Positions 18,426 to 30,719 of a stretch of DNA of 64,000 nucleotides are shown piece after piece. The position numbers were made by a program, and so were the translations under genes. The notes below the pieces were generated by a model that saw nothing but the letters and a program-made list of their open reading frames with translations, was not told the DNA's origin and did no database searches. The stretch comes from Aureispira sp963837355 (GTDB lineage: Bacteria > Bacteroidota > Bacteroidia > Chitinophagales > Saprospiraceae), in the NCBI GenBank assembly GCA_963837355.1, contig CAWIMY010000008.1:372001-436000 (forward strand). The letters are read 5' to 3'. Positions within the stretch are counted from its first letter, which is position 1; every line of letters begins with the position of its first letter.

Positions 18426-19299
18426 TTACGGTAAGGTCTAAGTATTCCCGTGCTTTTTCCCAATCGTTGGCAAAGCCCAATAGAAAACCCCCGCCGCCAG
18501 CGCCACAAATTTTTAAGTAGAAATCTCCTGTAGACAAGCCCAATTCCCACAGCCGCCGCCATTCGGGCAACACCATCGGGGTCAAATAAGCCAATTGCTT
18601 TTCAGAAATCAAGGCTACAGCTTTTAATAAAGCGGTACCATCGTCCTGCTGCCAAGCTGCAATGGCTTGCTCTACTGCCTGAGAAACAGGAGCAACAAAA
18701 TGCTTTATAAAAGAAGCGTTTTTGGATTGTTCTACAAAGAAGTTGATGAGCGGGGTCGAGACGCGCGGGTGTTGGCTGTCGATTAGAAACGCGCAAGCAT
18801 TGGTCAAATTGGATAAATGCGTAGGCAAAACGACGCCATTTGGCTGCACCCACAACGGTTGTTGTTGGTATGACACCAAGGGATCAATCCCCGAACTCTT
18901 GCCATGAAAACTTCCTTCTAACGTTGCTAAAAGCTGTTGCAATGCGGCTAAATCTTCCTCAGGCGCTAGGGCATAACGGTCATATAAGGCGGCACAGACT
19001 GCACCCGAGCTGCCTAGTCCATAACCAATCGGCGAATTAGAGACCAACCACAAGCCTCCTTCTAGCTCCTTTTTGAAAAGTGGCAGATTCAAGCCTGTAA
19101 TTCCCTTTTGAATCAACTCTCCGTAGATTTTCCATAGCCCAGCTTGGCATTGTACCTTGGGTAAGCTAATGACAAAATCCGTGGGCAATTCGCCATCACT
19201 CCAATAACTGCGGTATTTGTAATAAGGTACCGCTAACGCAGAGGAGCGTTGGATGATGGTGTATTCGCCGAAGAGCAAGACTTTAGAAGGGTAAACCAT
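18406..19299 (-). CDS. mevalonate-kinase-like GHMP kinase
   Basis: A GHMP-superfamily small-molecule kinase of 297 residues. Motif 1 is PSKVLLFGEYTII, close to the mevalonate kinase opening 'PgKviLfGEhavv'. Motif 2, the ATP phosphate loop, is SPIGYGLGSSGAVCAALY. FHGKSSGIDPLVS supplies the catalytic Asp seen in mevalonate kinases, and motif 3 is KICGAGGGGFLLGF. It probably phosphorylates mevalonate in the isoprenoid pathway, as many Saprospirales use that route, but no other pathway gene is adjacent, so another substrate is possible. The C-terminal codons form part of the shared hairpin with the ABC operon. Confidence 0.82.
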   Translation of the reverse strand: MVYPSKVLLFGEYTIIQRSSALAVPYYKYRSYWSDGELPTDFVISLPKVQCQAGLWKIYGELIQKGITGLNLPLFKKELEGGLWLVSNSPIGYGLGSSGAVCAALYDRYALAPEEDLAALQQLLATLEGSFHGKSSGIDPLVSYQQQPLWVQPNGVVLPTHLSNLTNACAFLIDSQHPRVSTPLINFFVEQSKNASFIKHFVAPVSQAVEQAIAAWQQDDGTALLKAVALISEKQLAYLTPMVLPEWRRLWELGLSTGDFYLKICGAGGGGFLLGFANDWEKAREYLDLTVTERLIL

Positions 19300-19952
19300 A
19301 GGACGTAGAAATAAATTAGCGCGCTAAAGAAAAGGAGAGGCGACTAATCGCCAAAAAAATCAAGTATATCGAAAAAGGTTGTTTTAAAATAGCAGTAAAA
19401 ATAGCTAATTAGCCATATAAAGTATGTTTAAACAGACTTTTAGGAGTATAAAGAGTTAGTAACTATCCTATAACGAAAAATTTTAAGTAATTACTTCACA
19501 AAAGAAAAAGCCTAAAATACGCTGTTTAGGGGGTAAAAGAGGCTTTAGAGCAATTAAAACAGAAAAATGTTTATTTTTCTTAAAAAATAAAAGTCAAAAT
19601 CTTGTAAAACTAAATAAACAGTTTTATCTTAGTATATAGACGATAGTGGTAGTTTTCTTAAAACAATCTGTTATCGCCTACTAACCAACTGCATTGAAAG
19701 ACGTTAGGATTAGATACTTAGCAGAGCCTAATCACTCTATAATTATTGTTTTGTTTTACATTGAATATCAATCCAAATTTACTAATTTCTATAACACCCT
19801 AGTCTTTCGCTAGAATTTACCTTACAACAACTTACCCCTGTCCTAGTCGCGTGTGCTCCTCCTTTCAAGAATACAAAGCAGCAGCTCCATTCCGTCCCCT
19901 TTGTTCGCTAGAACAACCGTTGTAAGCAATCTTGTTCTCTTACTTTGTTTAT
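19300..19952. other. AT-rich intergenic region
   Basis: About 650 bases with no credible gene. It is strongly AT-rich, particularly 19490-19660, and holds no clear hairpin. It separates the GHMP kinase promoter side from the decayed DUF2807 gene. Confidence 0.45.
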
Positions 19953-20538
19953 TGATACTCTTTAGTCGATGCTTTCACAACCTGCAAGGGTAGAAGCACT
20001 GCCATGCCTGTACTCATCCAGCAGAAACGCGGCTTTAGAGTTTATTCGGAATAGAAGCAACTCTATTAGAGGTTATTCTAGAATAACCTCTAATGCTAAG
20101 AACAAGAAGGTGAAAGTGACCATTACCTTACCTCGGCTCCAAGCGGGAACAACGGCAGGAGCAGGGGATATTTCTATTGCTTCTTCCTCTAATCTTGAAG
20201 GGCTAAAATTAGTAGCGAGTGGTTCTGGTAGTATTATAACAACAGGAGAGCTACAAATCAAAGATTTGCTCACGGCAAAGGTGACAGGAAGTGGAAGTAT
20301 TAAGGTACGTGGTACGGCTGAGCGCTCTGAAGTGGGCTTGAGTGGATCGGGGTTCTACGAAGCTAGCAACCTAGAGACTAATAGTAGTACTATTATTATT
20401 ACAGGATCGGGGAGTGTGCAAACCCATACCACCAAGCAACTGGTTGCCCAACTATCGGGTAGCGGTAATCTATACTATAAAGGTAAGCCAGTTGTCCAAA
20501 AAAAGGTATCTGGCAGTGGTCGTGTAAGAGCACAGTAG
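19953..20538 (+). pseudogene. GIN-domain (DUF2807) protein, decayed 5' half
   Basis: The frame from the ATG at 19969 ends in a clear DUF2807 (head-GIN) beta-solenoid: KVKVTITLP, then repeated GSGSI/GSGSV turns (VASGSGSI, VTGSGSI, LSGSGFY, ITGSGSV, LSGSGNL, VSGSGRV). Its first 45 residues do not fit the family and there is no signal peptide. The expected N-terminal sequence is instead scattered over other frames. MPVLIQQKRGFRVYSE is read from 20004 and stops at 20052. IEATLLEVILE is read two bases off from 20051 and stops at 20084. The 3' frame then resumes. At least two frameshifts therefore separate these parts. GIN proteins are normally secreted or surface proteins; this copy is probably dead. 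Confidence 0.7.
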
Positions 20539-20685
20539 TCTTTTTGAAGTAAACGGAAGGCGGTGATAAAAAGACGTAGAATAAGCTAATTCTAGTAAGT
20601 TGTTGAAAATCTTAAGCTTAGTAATAAGCCATCGATCTAGCGCTAAAAAAAAATTAAAAAACGCAACGTAAAAAAAGCAAAAAGC

Positions 20686-20716
20686 TTGTGAGAATAGAAA
20701 AACCGCCGTACCTTTG
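20686..20716 (+). promoter_or_regulatory. rRNA promoter P1
   Basis: TTG (20686-20688), 20 bases, then TACCTTTG (20709-20716): an exact Bacteroidota housekeeping promoter. It is followed by CAACCGCTTCG, shared with P2 and P3. Confidence 0.8.
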
Positions 20717-20876
20717 CAACCGCTTCGAAAGAGAAGCAAGCCAAAATACAAGGTTCAATTTTGTAATAGGCATACAAGGTAATGCACTTCTTTTCTTACT
20801 ACTATAGTAAGAGGACAGCAGCAAACAAAAAAGCTAAAAAGAAAGTTCAAAAAAGAACAAAAAAAATAGCTAACGA

Positions 20877-20910
20877 TTTGCGAAATTAAAAAAAAACTGT
20901 CGTACCTTTG
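20877..20910 (+). promoter_or_regulatory. rRNA promoter P2
   Basis: TTTG (20877-20880), 22 bases, TACCTTTG (20903-20910), then CAATCGCTTCG. It is the second of four tandem copies upstream of 16S. Confidence 0.8.
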
Positions 20911-21058
20911 CAATCGCTTCGACAAAGAGCTGCTCTAAAAGAGTGCTCGAAGAACAAGAAGGAGCTAGGTTGCTAAAGAAGAAAAGTCCAACACTTTTAA
21001 AGGTTTTATCTAGATCAAAAGGTCACTATTAAAAAGACAAAAAAAATCTACGATAAAA

Positions 21059-21090
21059 TTTGCACAAAAGAAAAAGGCATCTTACCTTTG
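21059..21090 (+). promoter_or_regulatory. rRNA promoter P3
   Basis: TTTG (21059-21062), 20 bases, TACCTTTG (21083-21090), then CAATCGCTTCG. Its initial transcribed segment is identical to that of P2. Confidence 0.8.
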
Positions 21091-21166
21091 CAATCGCTTC
21101 GCTGGTAAACGGGGAAGCATATTGAGACACTGACAAAAAAGTTTTTTAAAGAAAGTTTAAAAAATG

Positions 21167-21198
21167 TTTGGTGCTTTAAAAATTAAGTTAGATATTTG
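21167..21198 (+). promoter_or_regulatory. rRNA promoter P4, weaker -7 box
   Basis: TTTG (21167-21170), 20 bases, GATATTTG (21191-21198), then CAACCGCTTAG. The first T of the -7 box is G here. It is the copy closest to 16S, about 300 bases upstream. Confidence 0.65.
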
Positions 21199-21501
21199 CA
21201 ACCGCTTAGCCGCACAGTAATCGAAAGATGTTGTGTTTAGGCGGTAAGAGATAAGCTTTTAAGGAAGCGCAAATCTAGATCATGAAGTTGACTAGATGGT
21301 TTTGAGAGAGAGACCAAGAGAAAGATATTTGAAACGGCAGGATAATTAGAATAGGTAAGCTACTAGAGTAAGATCTAGTAGAAAACAGCAAGCGTAGAAG
21401 AGAAGAGGAACACGAGGATGTGAGAGCGACAAAGAGCGAGTTATTTGGTTGCAAGACCAAATCAACCGTCAATAGGTAGTTAGATCTACCAAAATAAGTA
21501 C

Positions 21502-23031
<1,530 letters not shown>

Positions 23032-23147
23032 AAAGAGCGCTAGACCGAATCGTGTGACACGACTCAACTAGGCTTGTTGTTTATCTATCTAATTATCCTG
23101 CTTTTTTTTACAATAAAGACATTATAGTACTCATTGGAGTACTAAAT

Positions 23148-23221
23148 AGTCCCATAGCTCAGCTGGTTAGAGCGCTACACTGATAATGTAGAGGTCGGCA
23201 GTTCAAGTCTGCCTGGGACTA
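23148..23221 (+). tRNA. tRNA-Ile(GAT)
   Basis: A 74-base cloverleaf in the 16S-23S spacer. The acceptor AGTCCCA pairs with TGGGACT, the anticodon stem CTACA/TGTAG encloses CTGATAA with anticodon GAT, and the T-loop is TTCAAGT. CCA is not encoded. This is the standard first spacer tRNA of many bacteria. Confidence 0.97.
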
Positions 23222-23239
23222 CTTTTACCACTATAATAT

Positions 23240-23313
23240 GGGGGATTAGCTCAGCTGGCTAGAGCGCCTGCCTTGCACGCAGGAGGTCATCGGTTCGACT
23301 CCGATATCCTCCA
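23240..23313 (+). tRNA. tRNA-Ala(TGC)
   Basis: A 74-base cloverleaf 18 bases after tRNA-Ile. The acceptor GGGGGAT pairs with ATCCTCC and contains the G3-U70 wobble pair that marks tRNA-Ala. The anticodon TGC lies in CTTGCAC, and the T-arm is ATCGG-TTCGACT-CCGAT. Encoded CCA follows at 23314-23316. Confidence 0.97.
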
Positions 23314-23323
23314 CCATATTACA

Positions 23324-23398
23324 AGAGATTTAGCTAAAGGAGCTATGTCGTTGAAAAGCAACGAAATACGATCGGTTCGACTCCGATATTCTCTACCA
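23324..23398 (+). pseudogene. degenerate tRNA-like element in the rRNA spacer
   Basis: Ten bases after the discriminator base of tRNA-Ala (seven after its CCA) the sequence again forms a tRNA outline. The 5' segment AGAGATT faces ATTCTCT (six of seven pairs). TAGCT and AGCTA form a D-like stem, CGTTG and CAACG an anticodon-like stem with a short loop, and the T-arm ATCGG-TTCGACT-CCGAT matches the one in tRNA-Ala base for base. ACCA follows. The D- and anticodon arms are too short or mis-shaped for a working tRNA, so it is probably a decayed duplicate of tRNA-Ala. It could still be processed by RNase P or Z. Confidence 0.6.
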
Positions 23399-23603
23399 AG
23401 AGTAGTTCATAAGAGGACTACAAAGAACAAGTTAATTGACATACTGGAGAATAAACAAAAGCAAATAGATAAAGATTAGAGTGCGCTTTTCACTACCATA
23501 TCGGGTGGTGAAGAGAAAGCAGACTTTGTTTAGGAATAAACAAGGTAGAATAATTTGGTTAGGTCTTCTTTTAGGAGGAGATTTGATTGAAGCTTTATTA
23601 TGT

Positions 23604-26474
<2,871 letters not shown>

Positions 26475-26658
26475 TTTTATTTTACTTCAGCAATGGGGTA
26501 GGATAAGAAGAACAACAAACAGACTTCTAGTCTACGGACTAGAAAATCAAGTACGATAATCAAAGCTATAAGCAGCTGTTTATTCTCCAACTATGTTAAC
26601 TAAGAAGTTCAAAGAAATAGCTCTAGCGAAAAGCTAGGGGATAAGAGACGAAAGAATA

Positions 26659-26768
26659 GTGGGCGGCAATAGCGAAGGGGTAACACCTTTAACCATTCCG
26701 AACAAAGAAGTAAAGTCCTTCAGCGCCGATGGTACTGCCAATAGGTGGGAGAGTAGGTCACCGCCCTC
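26659..26768 (+). rRNA. 5S ribosomal RNA
   Basis: About 110 bases. The terminal helix GTGGGCGGC pairs with the 3' GTCACCGCCC region. Loop A-B sequence ACCATTCCGAACAAAGAAG corresponds to the conserved 'CCGAACxxxGAAG' element, and GCGCCGATGGTACTGCC is the loop D-E region. It lies about 185 bases after 23S. Confidence 0.95.
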
Positions 26769-26825
26769 TTTTTTCTTTTACTAATTTTTGCTAAGAAGTA
26801 GAAGTAGGCTCTTAAAAATCTATAG

Positions 26826-26866
26826 AAGCGCGTTATTACCACATCGGTAATAACGCGCTTTTTTTG
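26826..26866 (+). terminator. strong rho-independent terminator of the rrn operon
   Basis: AAGCGCGTTATTACC pairs perfectly with GGTAATAACGCGCTT (15 bp, loop ACATC) and runs straight into a T-tract. Confidence 0.95.
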
Positions 26867-26869
26867 TGG

Positions 26870-27219
26870 GGCTATCCTGCCTCTACTTTACAAAAAATTA
26901 TTTACCAAGTTCTGCCAAAAAGTTTACTGTTTTCTCTTGAAGAAAAAATAAGGGAAGGACTAAAAGTGTATAGGATAAAACAACTATTTTAAAAAGTGTT
27001 CTAAAAATTAATTTTTAGAACACTTTTTCTTATTTTAGCAACACATAGCCTTTGATTTTTCTACTCTATGATTGGGTAGGACTTTTGAAAAATGCTCAAA
27101 TAGGCATCTTAACCCAAGGGGGAGAGCGAATTGTAGAAAATAACCCTCTAAAACTTGTTGTCCATTCCTATCGGTTACCTTGAAAAGATATTAAACGAGA
27201 CTACAAATATCCCCCAACA
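26870..27219. other. spacer after the rrn operon with a perfect palindrome
   Basis: No gene. It contains a perfect 38-base palindrome at 26991-27028 (arms AAAAAGTGTTCTAAAAATT and complement), which can act as a terminator in either direction. The remainder is AT-rich and featureless. Confidence 0.6.
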
Positions 27220-27318
27220 AAAAAAGTCCCTCCGAACCGAAGTTCGGAGAGACCCACACTATAAGAACACCCAATTAAAACCTTTATTTGATTTACTAAT
27301 AGGCAATTGCTGTACCAA
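27220..27318. repeat. 71-bp hairpin repeat, copy 1, with promoter-like tail
   Basis: 27220-27290 is identical to 29383-29453. It contains the stem CTCCGAAC/GTTCGGAG with loop CGAA, a terminator-like hairpin. A second shared block, GCAATTGCTGTACCAA, lies at 27303-27318 after a diverged 12-base spacer. A -7-like TACCTTTG follows at 27334-27341, with a TTG at 27307-27309 in the shared block, so this copy probably carries the promoter of the gene at 27422. Confidence 0.85.
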
Positions 27319-27421
27319 CTTTTTGCGAGGCTGTACCTTTGAGAGTTTGGTAACATCTTGATAGTAAAACCTTAAAGAAGATAACTGCACTGCTGAAAAC
27401 CACATAAATACCTCTACTACT

Positions 27422-28393
27422 ATGAAAGCTATGAGCTATACCCATTACCCTAAGGCGATCTTTTTGCTCTGTTTTTTGACTAGCCATTTTCTCTATGCCC
27501 AAACTTCTCCCAACTATGACTCTTTTTTAGAAGCAGGAGAAGTGAAGATAAAGAGTACGTATCAATACCTTATTTCTAAAACAGAAAAAGGGGCTTATCT
27601 AGAGCGAACCTTCTACCCTGAGCGCAAATTCCTTACCGCCTTTGCCACTTATAAAACAGCAGACTTAAAGGTGCTACAAGGCCAAGCAGCGTGGTGGTAC
27701 GACAATGGACACCGACGGGCGGCAGGCCGTTACCAAAATGGTAAGGCAGTAGGCTACTGGCGTTATTATAGCCAAAAGACAGGCGTACTAACCGCAGAAG
27801 GAACGTTTAAAGACTCAGAGCGACAAGGGAAGTGGTTGGATTATGATGAGCAAGGAAAACTAGAGCGAGAATCTTACTGGAAGAACGGGATCAAACATGG
27901 TACATTTATACGCTATGATAAGGAGGGGAACATTGTTAATCAAGGGCGTTATAGAAAGGGGGAACTCCTACAGCAAACGAATGAAGAGTACGATGGCGTA
28001 TACCCCAAGCAAGAAGTGGAAGACGATGCTAAAGCGGGTACTACTTATACGAGATTAGGAGACATGCCCTATTTCAAAGCTTTGGAGGAAATCGAAGACA
28101 AGGAAGAACGCCTCAAAACCTCTCAAAAAGCCTTGCTGCGTTGGCTCAACGAAAATATAACCTATCCTGACTTTGCGCGAGAAATGGAAATCGAAGGAAA
28201 AGTGGTGATTGCTTTTACCATAGACGTGGATGGTAGTTTGGTCGACATAGAAGTTATACACGGCATTAGCGAAAGCTTGGAAAAAGAAAGTCTGCGCGTA
28301 ATCGAAAGCCTCCCAGCTTGGAATCCAGGCCAAATTAAAGGCAAACCCGTGCGCGTCCGCCAATATTTGCCTATTCGCTTTAAATTAAACTAA
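27422..28393 (+). CDS. MORN-repeat / TonB-C-terminal-like protein, paralog A
   Basis: A secreted or periplasmic protein of 323 residues. A signal peptide comes first (MKAMSYTHYPKAIFLLCFLT... ending FLYAQ). About residues 85-190 hold four or five MORN/YwqK-type repeats (YDNGHRRAAGRYQNGKAVGY, WKNGIKHGTFIRYDKEGNIV). The C-terminal 90 residues form a TonB-C-like fold, with YPDFAREMEIEGKVVIAFTI, DVDGSLVDIEV and a final PVRVRQYLPIRFKLN. TonB-C domains normally contact outer-membrane receptors, but here there is no N-terminal membrane anchor, a common Bacteroidota variant of unknown role. The gene 34 bases downstream is a paralog. Confidence 0.82.
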   Translation: MKAMSYTHYPKAIFLLCFLTSHFLYAQTSPNYDSFLEAGEVKIKSTYQYLISKTEKGAYLERTFYPERKFLTAFATYKTADLKVLQGQAAWWYDNGHRRAAGRYQNGKAVGYWRYYSQKTGVLTAEGTFKDSERQGKWLDYDEQGKLERESYWKNGIKHGTFIRYDKEGNIVNQGRYRKGELLQQTNEEYDGVYPKQEVEDDAKAGTTYTRLGDMPYFKALEEIEDKEERLKTSQKALLRWLNENITYPDFAREMEIEGKVVIAFTIDVDGSLVDIEVIHGISESLEKESLRVIESLPAWNPGQIKGKPVRVRQYLPIRFKLN

Positions 28394-28427
28394 ACAATCT
28401 TATTCTTTTATCATTAATAACAAAACC

Positions 28428-29384
28428 ATGAAATTTTTGATAGCGACTTTATTAGTCGGTCTATTCCTTTGTACAGCGACGACAAGCAGTATACAAGCAC
28501 AATCAATGCCTAATTATACTTCCTTTCTGAATAAAGGAGAGAAAAAAGTATCTAGTAATTATGTACAAATCGTCTCCAAAATGCGTAGCGGTGTACACAT
28601 CGTCCGTACGTTTTATCCTGAACGCTTGGCGATAACGCTGCTTAGAACCTACAAAACAGCTGATAGAGAAGTGCTACATGGGCCTTATAAACACTATGAT
28701 GACCATGGAAAGCTGAAAATAGAAGGTAATTATAAGAATGGAGAGCAAATAGGTGTTTGGAAGAGCTACAATACCGAGACAGGTACCCTATCGGACGAGG
28801 AGTTCTATGAAGCAGGTCTAAAAGAGGGCATTCATAAACGCTATTATGAAAATGGTCAACTTTCTAGAACAACTACTTGGAAAGCAGGTAAAAAGCAAGG
28901 TGCCTTCACCGTTTACGACGAAGATGGTAGTATTTATAACAAAGGTACTTACGAGAACGACGAAATTGCACAGCAAGATAAATTGGGAGAAGAGGAAAAA
29001 CCGGCCTATTTAGAAGCGAATAAAGAGGGGAACTACGCCATTGTAGAGCAAATGCCTCGTTTCCCTGGCTGTGAAGAAGAAGAAGGCGATAACAACGATA
29101 AGAAAGCTTGTGCCGATCAAAAATTATTAAAATTCATTTACAAAAACATTAAATATCCATCTGTAGCACGTATGATGCAAGTAGAAGGCATGGTCGTGAT
29201 GAGTTTTATCGTGTACGAAGATGGCCACGTTGGTGACATCAACACTTTACGAGGGGTTTGCCAAAGTATGGAAGAAGAATGCATACGCGTCTTGGAAATG
29301 ATGCCAGAGTGGACACCCGGTCAGCAAAAAGGAGAACCCGTTCGCGTACAATACAATATACCCATTCGCTTTAAGCTAAATTAA
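28428..29384 (+). CDS. MORN-repeat / TonB-C-terminal-like protein, paralog B
   Basis: A 318-residue paralog of the preceding gene with the same order: signal peptide (MKFLIATLLVGLFLCTATTS..., cleaved near SIQAQ), a shared 'PNYxSFLxxGExKxxSxY' segment, and MORN-like repeats (YDDHGKLKIEGNYKNGEQIG, YYENGQLSRTTTWKAGKKQG). The C-terminal TonB-C-like domain (YPSVARMMQVEGMVVMSFIV ... PVRVQYNIPIRFKLN) carries an extra acidic, two-cysteine insert (FPGCEEEEGDNNDKKACADQ). Only 34 bases separate the two genes, so they form one transcript born from a tandem duplication. Its stop codon lies inside the second copy of the 71-bp hairpin repeat. Confidence 0.82.
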   Translation: MKFLIATLLVGLFLCTATTSSIQAQSMPNYTSFLNKGEKKVSSNYVQIVSKMRSGVHIVRTFYPERLAITLLRTYKTADREVLHGPYKHYDDHGKLKIEGNYKNGEQIGVWKSYNTETGTLSDEEFYEAGLKEGIHKRYYENGQLSRTTTWKAGKKQGAFTVYDEDGSIYNKGTYENDEIAQQDKLGEEEKPAYLEANKEGNYAIVEQMPRFPGCEEEEGDNNDKKACADQKLLKFIYKNIKYPSVARMMQVEGMVVMSFIVYEDGHVGDINTLRGVCQSMEEECIRVLEMMPEWTPGQQKGEPVRVQYNIPIRFKLN

Positions 29385-29480
29385 AAAAGTCCCTCCGAAC
29401 CGAAGTTCGGAGAGACCCACACTATAAGAACACCCAATTAAAACCTTTATTTGTTCAGTAAAAAGCAATTGCTGTACCAA
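29383..29480. repeat. 71-bp hairpin repeat, copy 2
   Basis: 29383-29453 repeats 27220-27290 exactly, and GCAATTGCTGTACCAA recurs at 29465-29480. The hairpin ends the paralog B gene. The sequence beyond has lost the TACCTTTG box of copy 1. From here to 29746 I see no gene. Confidence 0.85.
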
Positions 29481-29746
29481 AATTCAATGAAAATTGGGCA
29501 AATGTCTTTTTTTAGATTTCAATAACAGGATGATAGTATTTTCTTGACAGTTGCCTTAACCGCTCCTGTGGAAACCTACTAGCTCTTAAGCGCCACTCTT
29601 GTTTCTATTAATTAAACGGATAATCTCCCTTGAAAGTTGTGAAATAAGCAGAATCACACTACTTTATTCTAGAAGCGCCAATGAATAAGGTAGAAAAACT
29701 GGATTTACTAAGGCTATTATTAATCAATTCCTAACAACCATATCCT

Positions 29747-29998
29747 ATGGACGACATCAAAATAGAATGCCCTCACTGTCAGTGGGAACCCGATGCTAGT
29801 GCTCGTTGGGGCTGTACCTGTGGCCACTCTTGGAATACCTTTGATACCCAAGGCAAGTGTCCTAAATGCCAACATCAATGGCACAATACCCAGTGCTTAG
29901 CCTACCCTTGTAATCAATGGGCACCGCATTTAGATTGGTACAACATTCCTTTGGATCTAGAGGAATTATTGAAAGAAGAAAGTACCGTTACTGTATAG
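29747..29998 (+). CDS. small cysteine-rich zinc-ribbon-like protein
   Basis: An 83-residue protein with paired cysteines that suggest two zinc sites: CPHC near residue 9, CTC near 23-25 and CPKC near 39-42, plus two lone cysteines further on. Spacing resembles double zinc-ribbon proteins (e.g. 'eCPhC.w.pd....W.C.CGh.w.tf.t.g.CP.C...w'). An acidic C-terminal tail follows (LDLEELLKEESTVTV). The ATG is preceded by a stop in frame and by no other gene. The function is unknown; such proteins usually act as protein-binding modules. Confidence 0.7.
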   Translation: MDDIKIECPHCQWEPDASARWGCTCGHSWNTFDTQGKCPKCQHQWHNTQCLAYPCNQWAPHLDWYNIPLDLEELLKEESTVTV

Positions 29999-30102
29999 AA
30001 AAAAGTAGACTGATAACCTCTATTATACCTTATTGAAAATAGAGGAGGAGTCGTAAATTACAAGTAGTAATAAATAGTAGTAAACTACAAAAAAACTGAC
30101 AC

Positions 30103-30654
30103 ATGATTCAAGAGTACCGATTAACAGAAGAAGGCGCCCGATCCTATGCCAAACATAAAATTAGACGGATGTTGATTATTTTGGGGGTATGTCTAGTGGT
30201 GATGGGTGGACTCAATATTATGACCAATAAAACAGATGTGCCTTTAGAGGTAGATCTGATGATCCTCGGTTTTATGGGGGGGCTATTAATAGGAATCATA
30301 GCGATCGCGCGAGCTGCTTTAGTGCTACTCTTGCAACAGTTGGTAATAACGGTAGATGAACAGCAAATAAGCTATGAGATGGAACCCTTGACCGTAAAAC
30401 CCAATCTTATAGTGCGTTACTTTTACAGCCAGCTGTATCATCAAATGGGTAAGTATAAAAGTCTTGCTTGGAAAGAGTTGGATGCTATAAAATACGACAA
30501 ACAGCATTTGATGGTTAAAGGGAGCGCCGCTAAAACATTCACAGGAAAAGACATTTTGTACTTGCCTTATGAATTGGAAAACTTCGAAGCCCTAGAAGCC
30601 GAATTGAAGCAGCGCTTAGAGATGGTAGCGATCTATAAAGATTTACAAGTATAG
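30103..30654 (+). CDS. two-helix membrane protein, PH-like (YcxB style)
   Basis: A 183-residue protein of no certain family. Two membrane helices lie near 25-42 (MLIILGVCLVVMGGLNI) and 50-80, joined by a short loop. The soluble C-terminal half is beta-rich (ITVDEQQISYEMEPLTVKPN..., SLAWKELDAIKYDKQHLMVK) and ends in a helix. This is the layout of YcxB/STM3941-like proteins, which have a PH-like domain after two membrane segments. The gene at 61349 has the same architecture. No operon partner. Confidence 0.65.
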   Translation: MIQEYRLTEEGARSYAKHKIRRMLIILGVCLVVMGGLNIMTNKTDVPLEVDLMILGFMGGLLIGIIAIARAALVLLLQQLVITVDEQQISYEMEPLTVKPNLIVRYFYSQLYHQMGKYKSLAWKELDAIKYDKQHLMVKGSAAKTFTGKDILYLPYELENFEALEAELKQRLEMVAIYKDLQV

Positions 30655-30719
30655 TATTTCCAACTTCTAGTGGACTTTATTTGTTGTAGGGGGTATTCCT
30701 AATGATATACAACGATACC

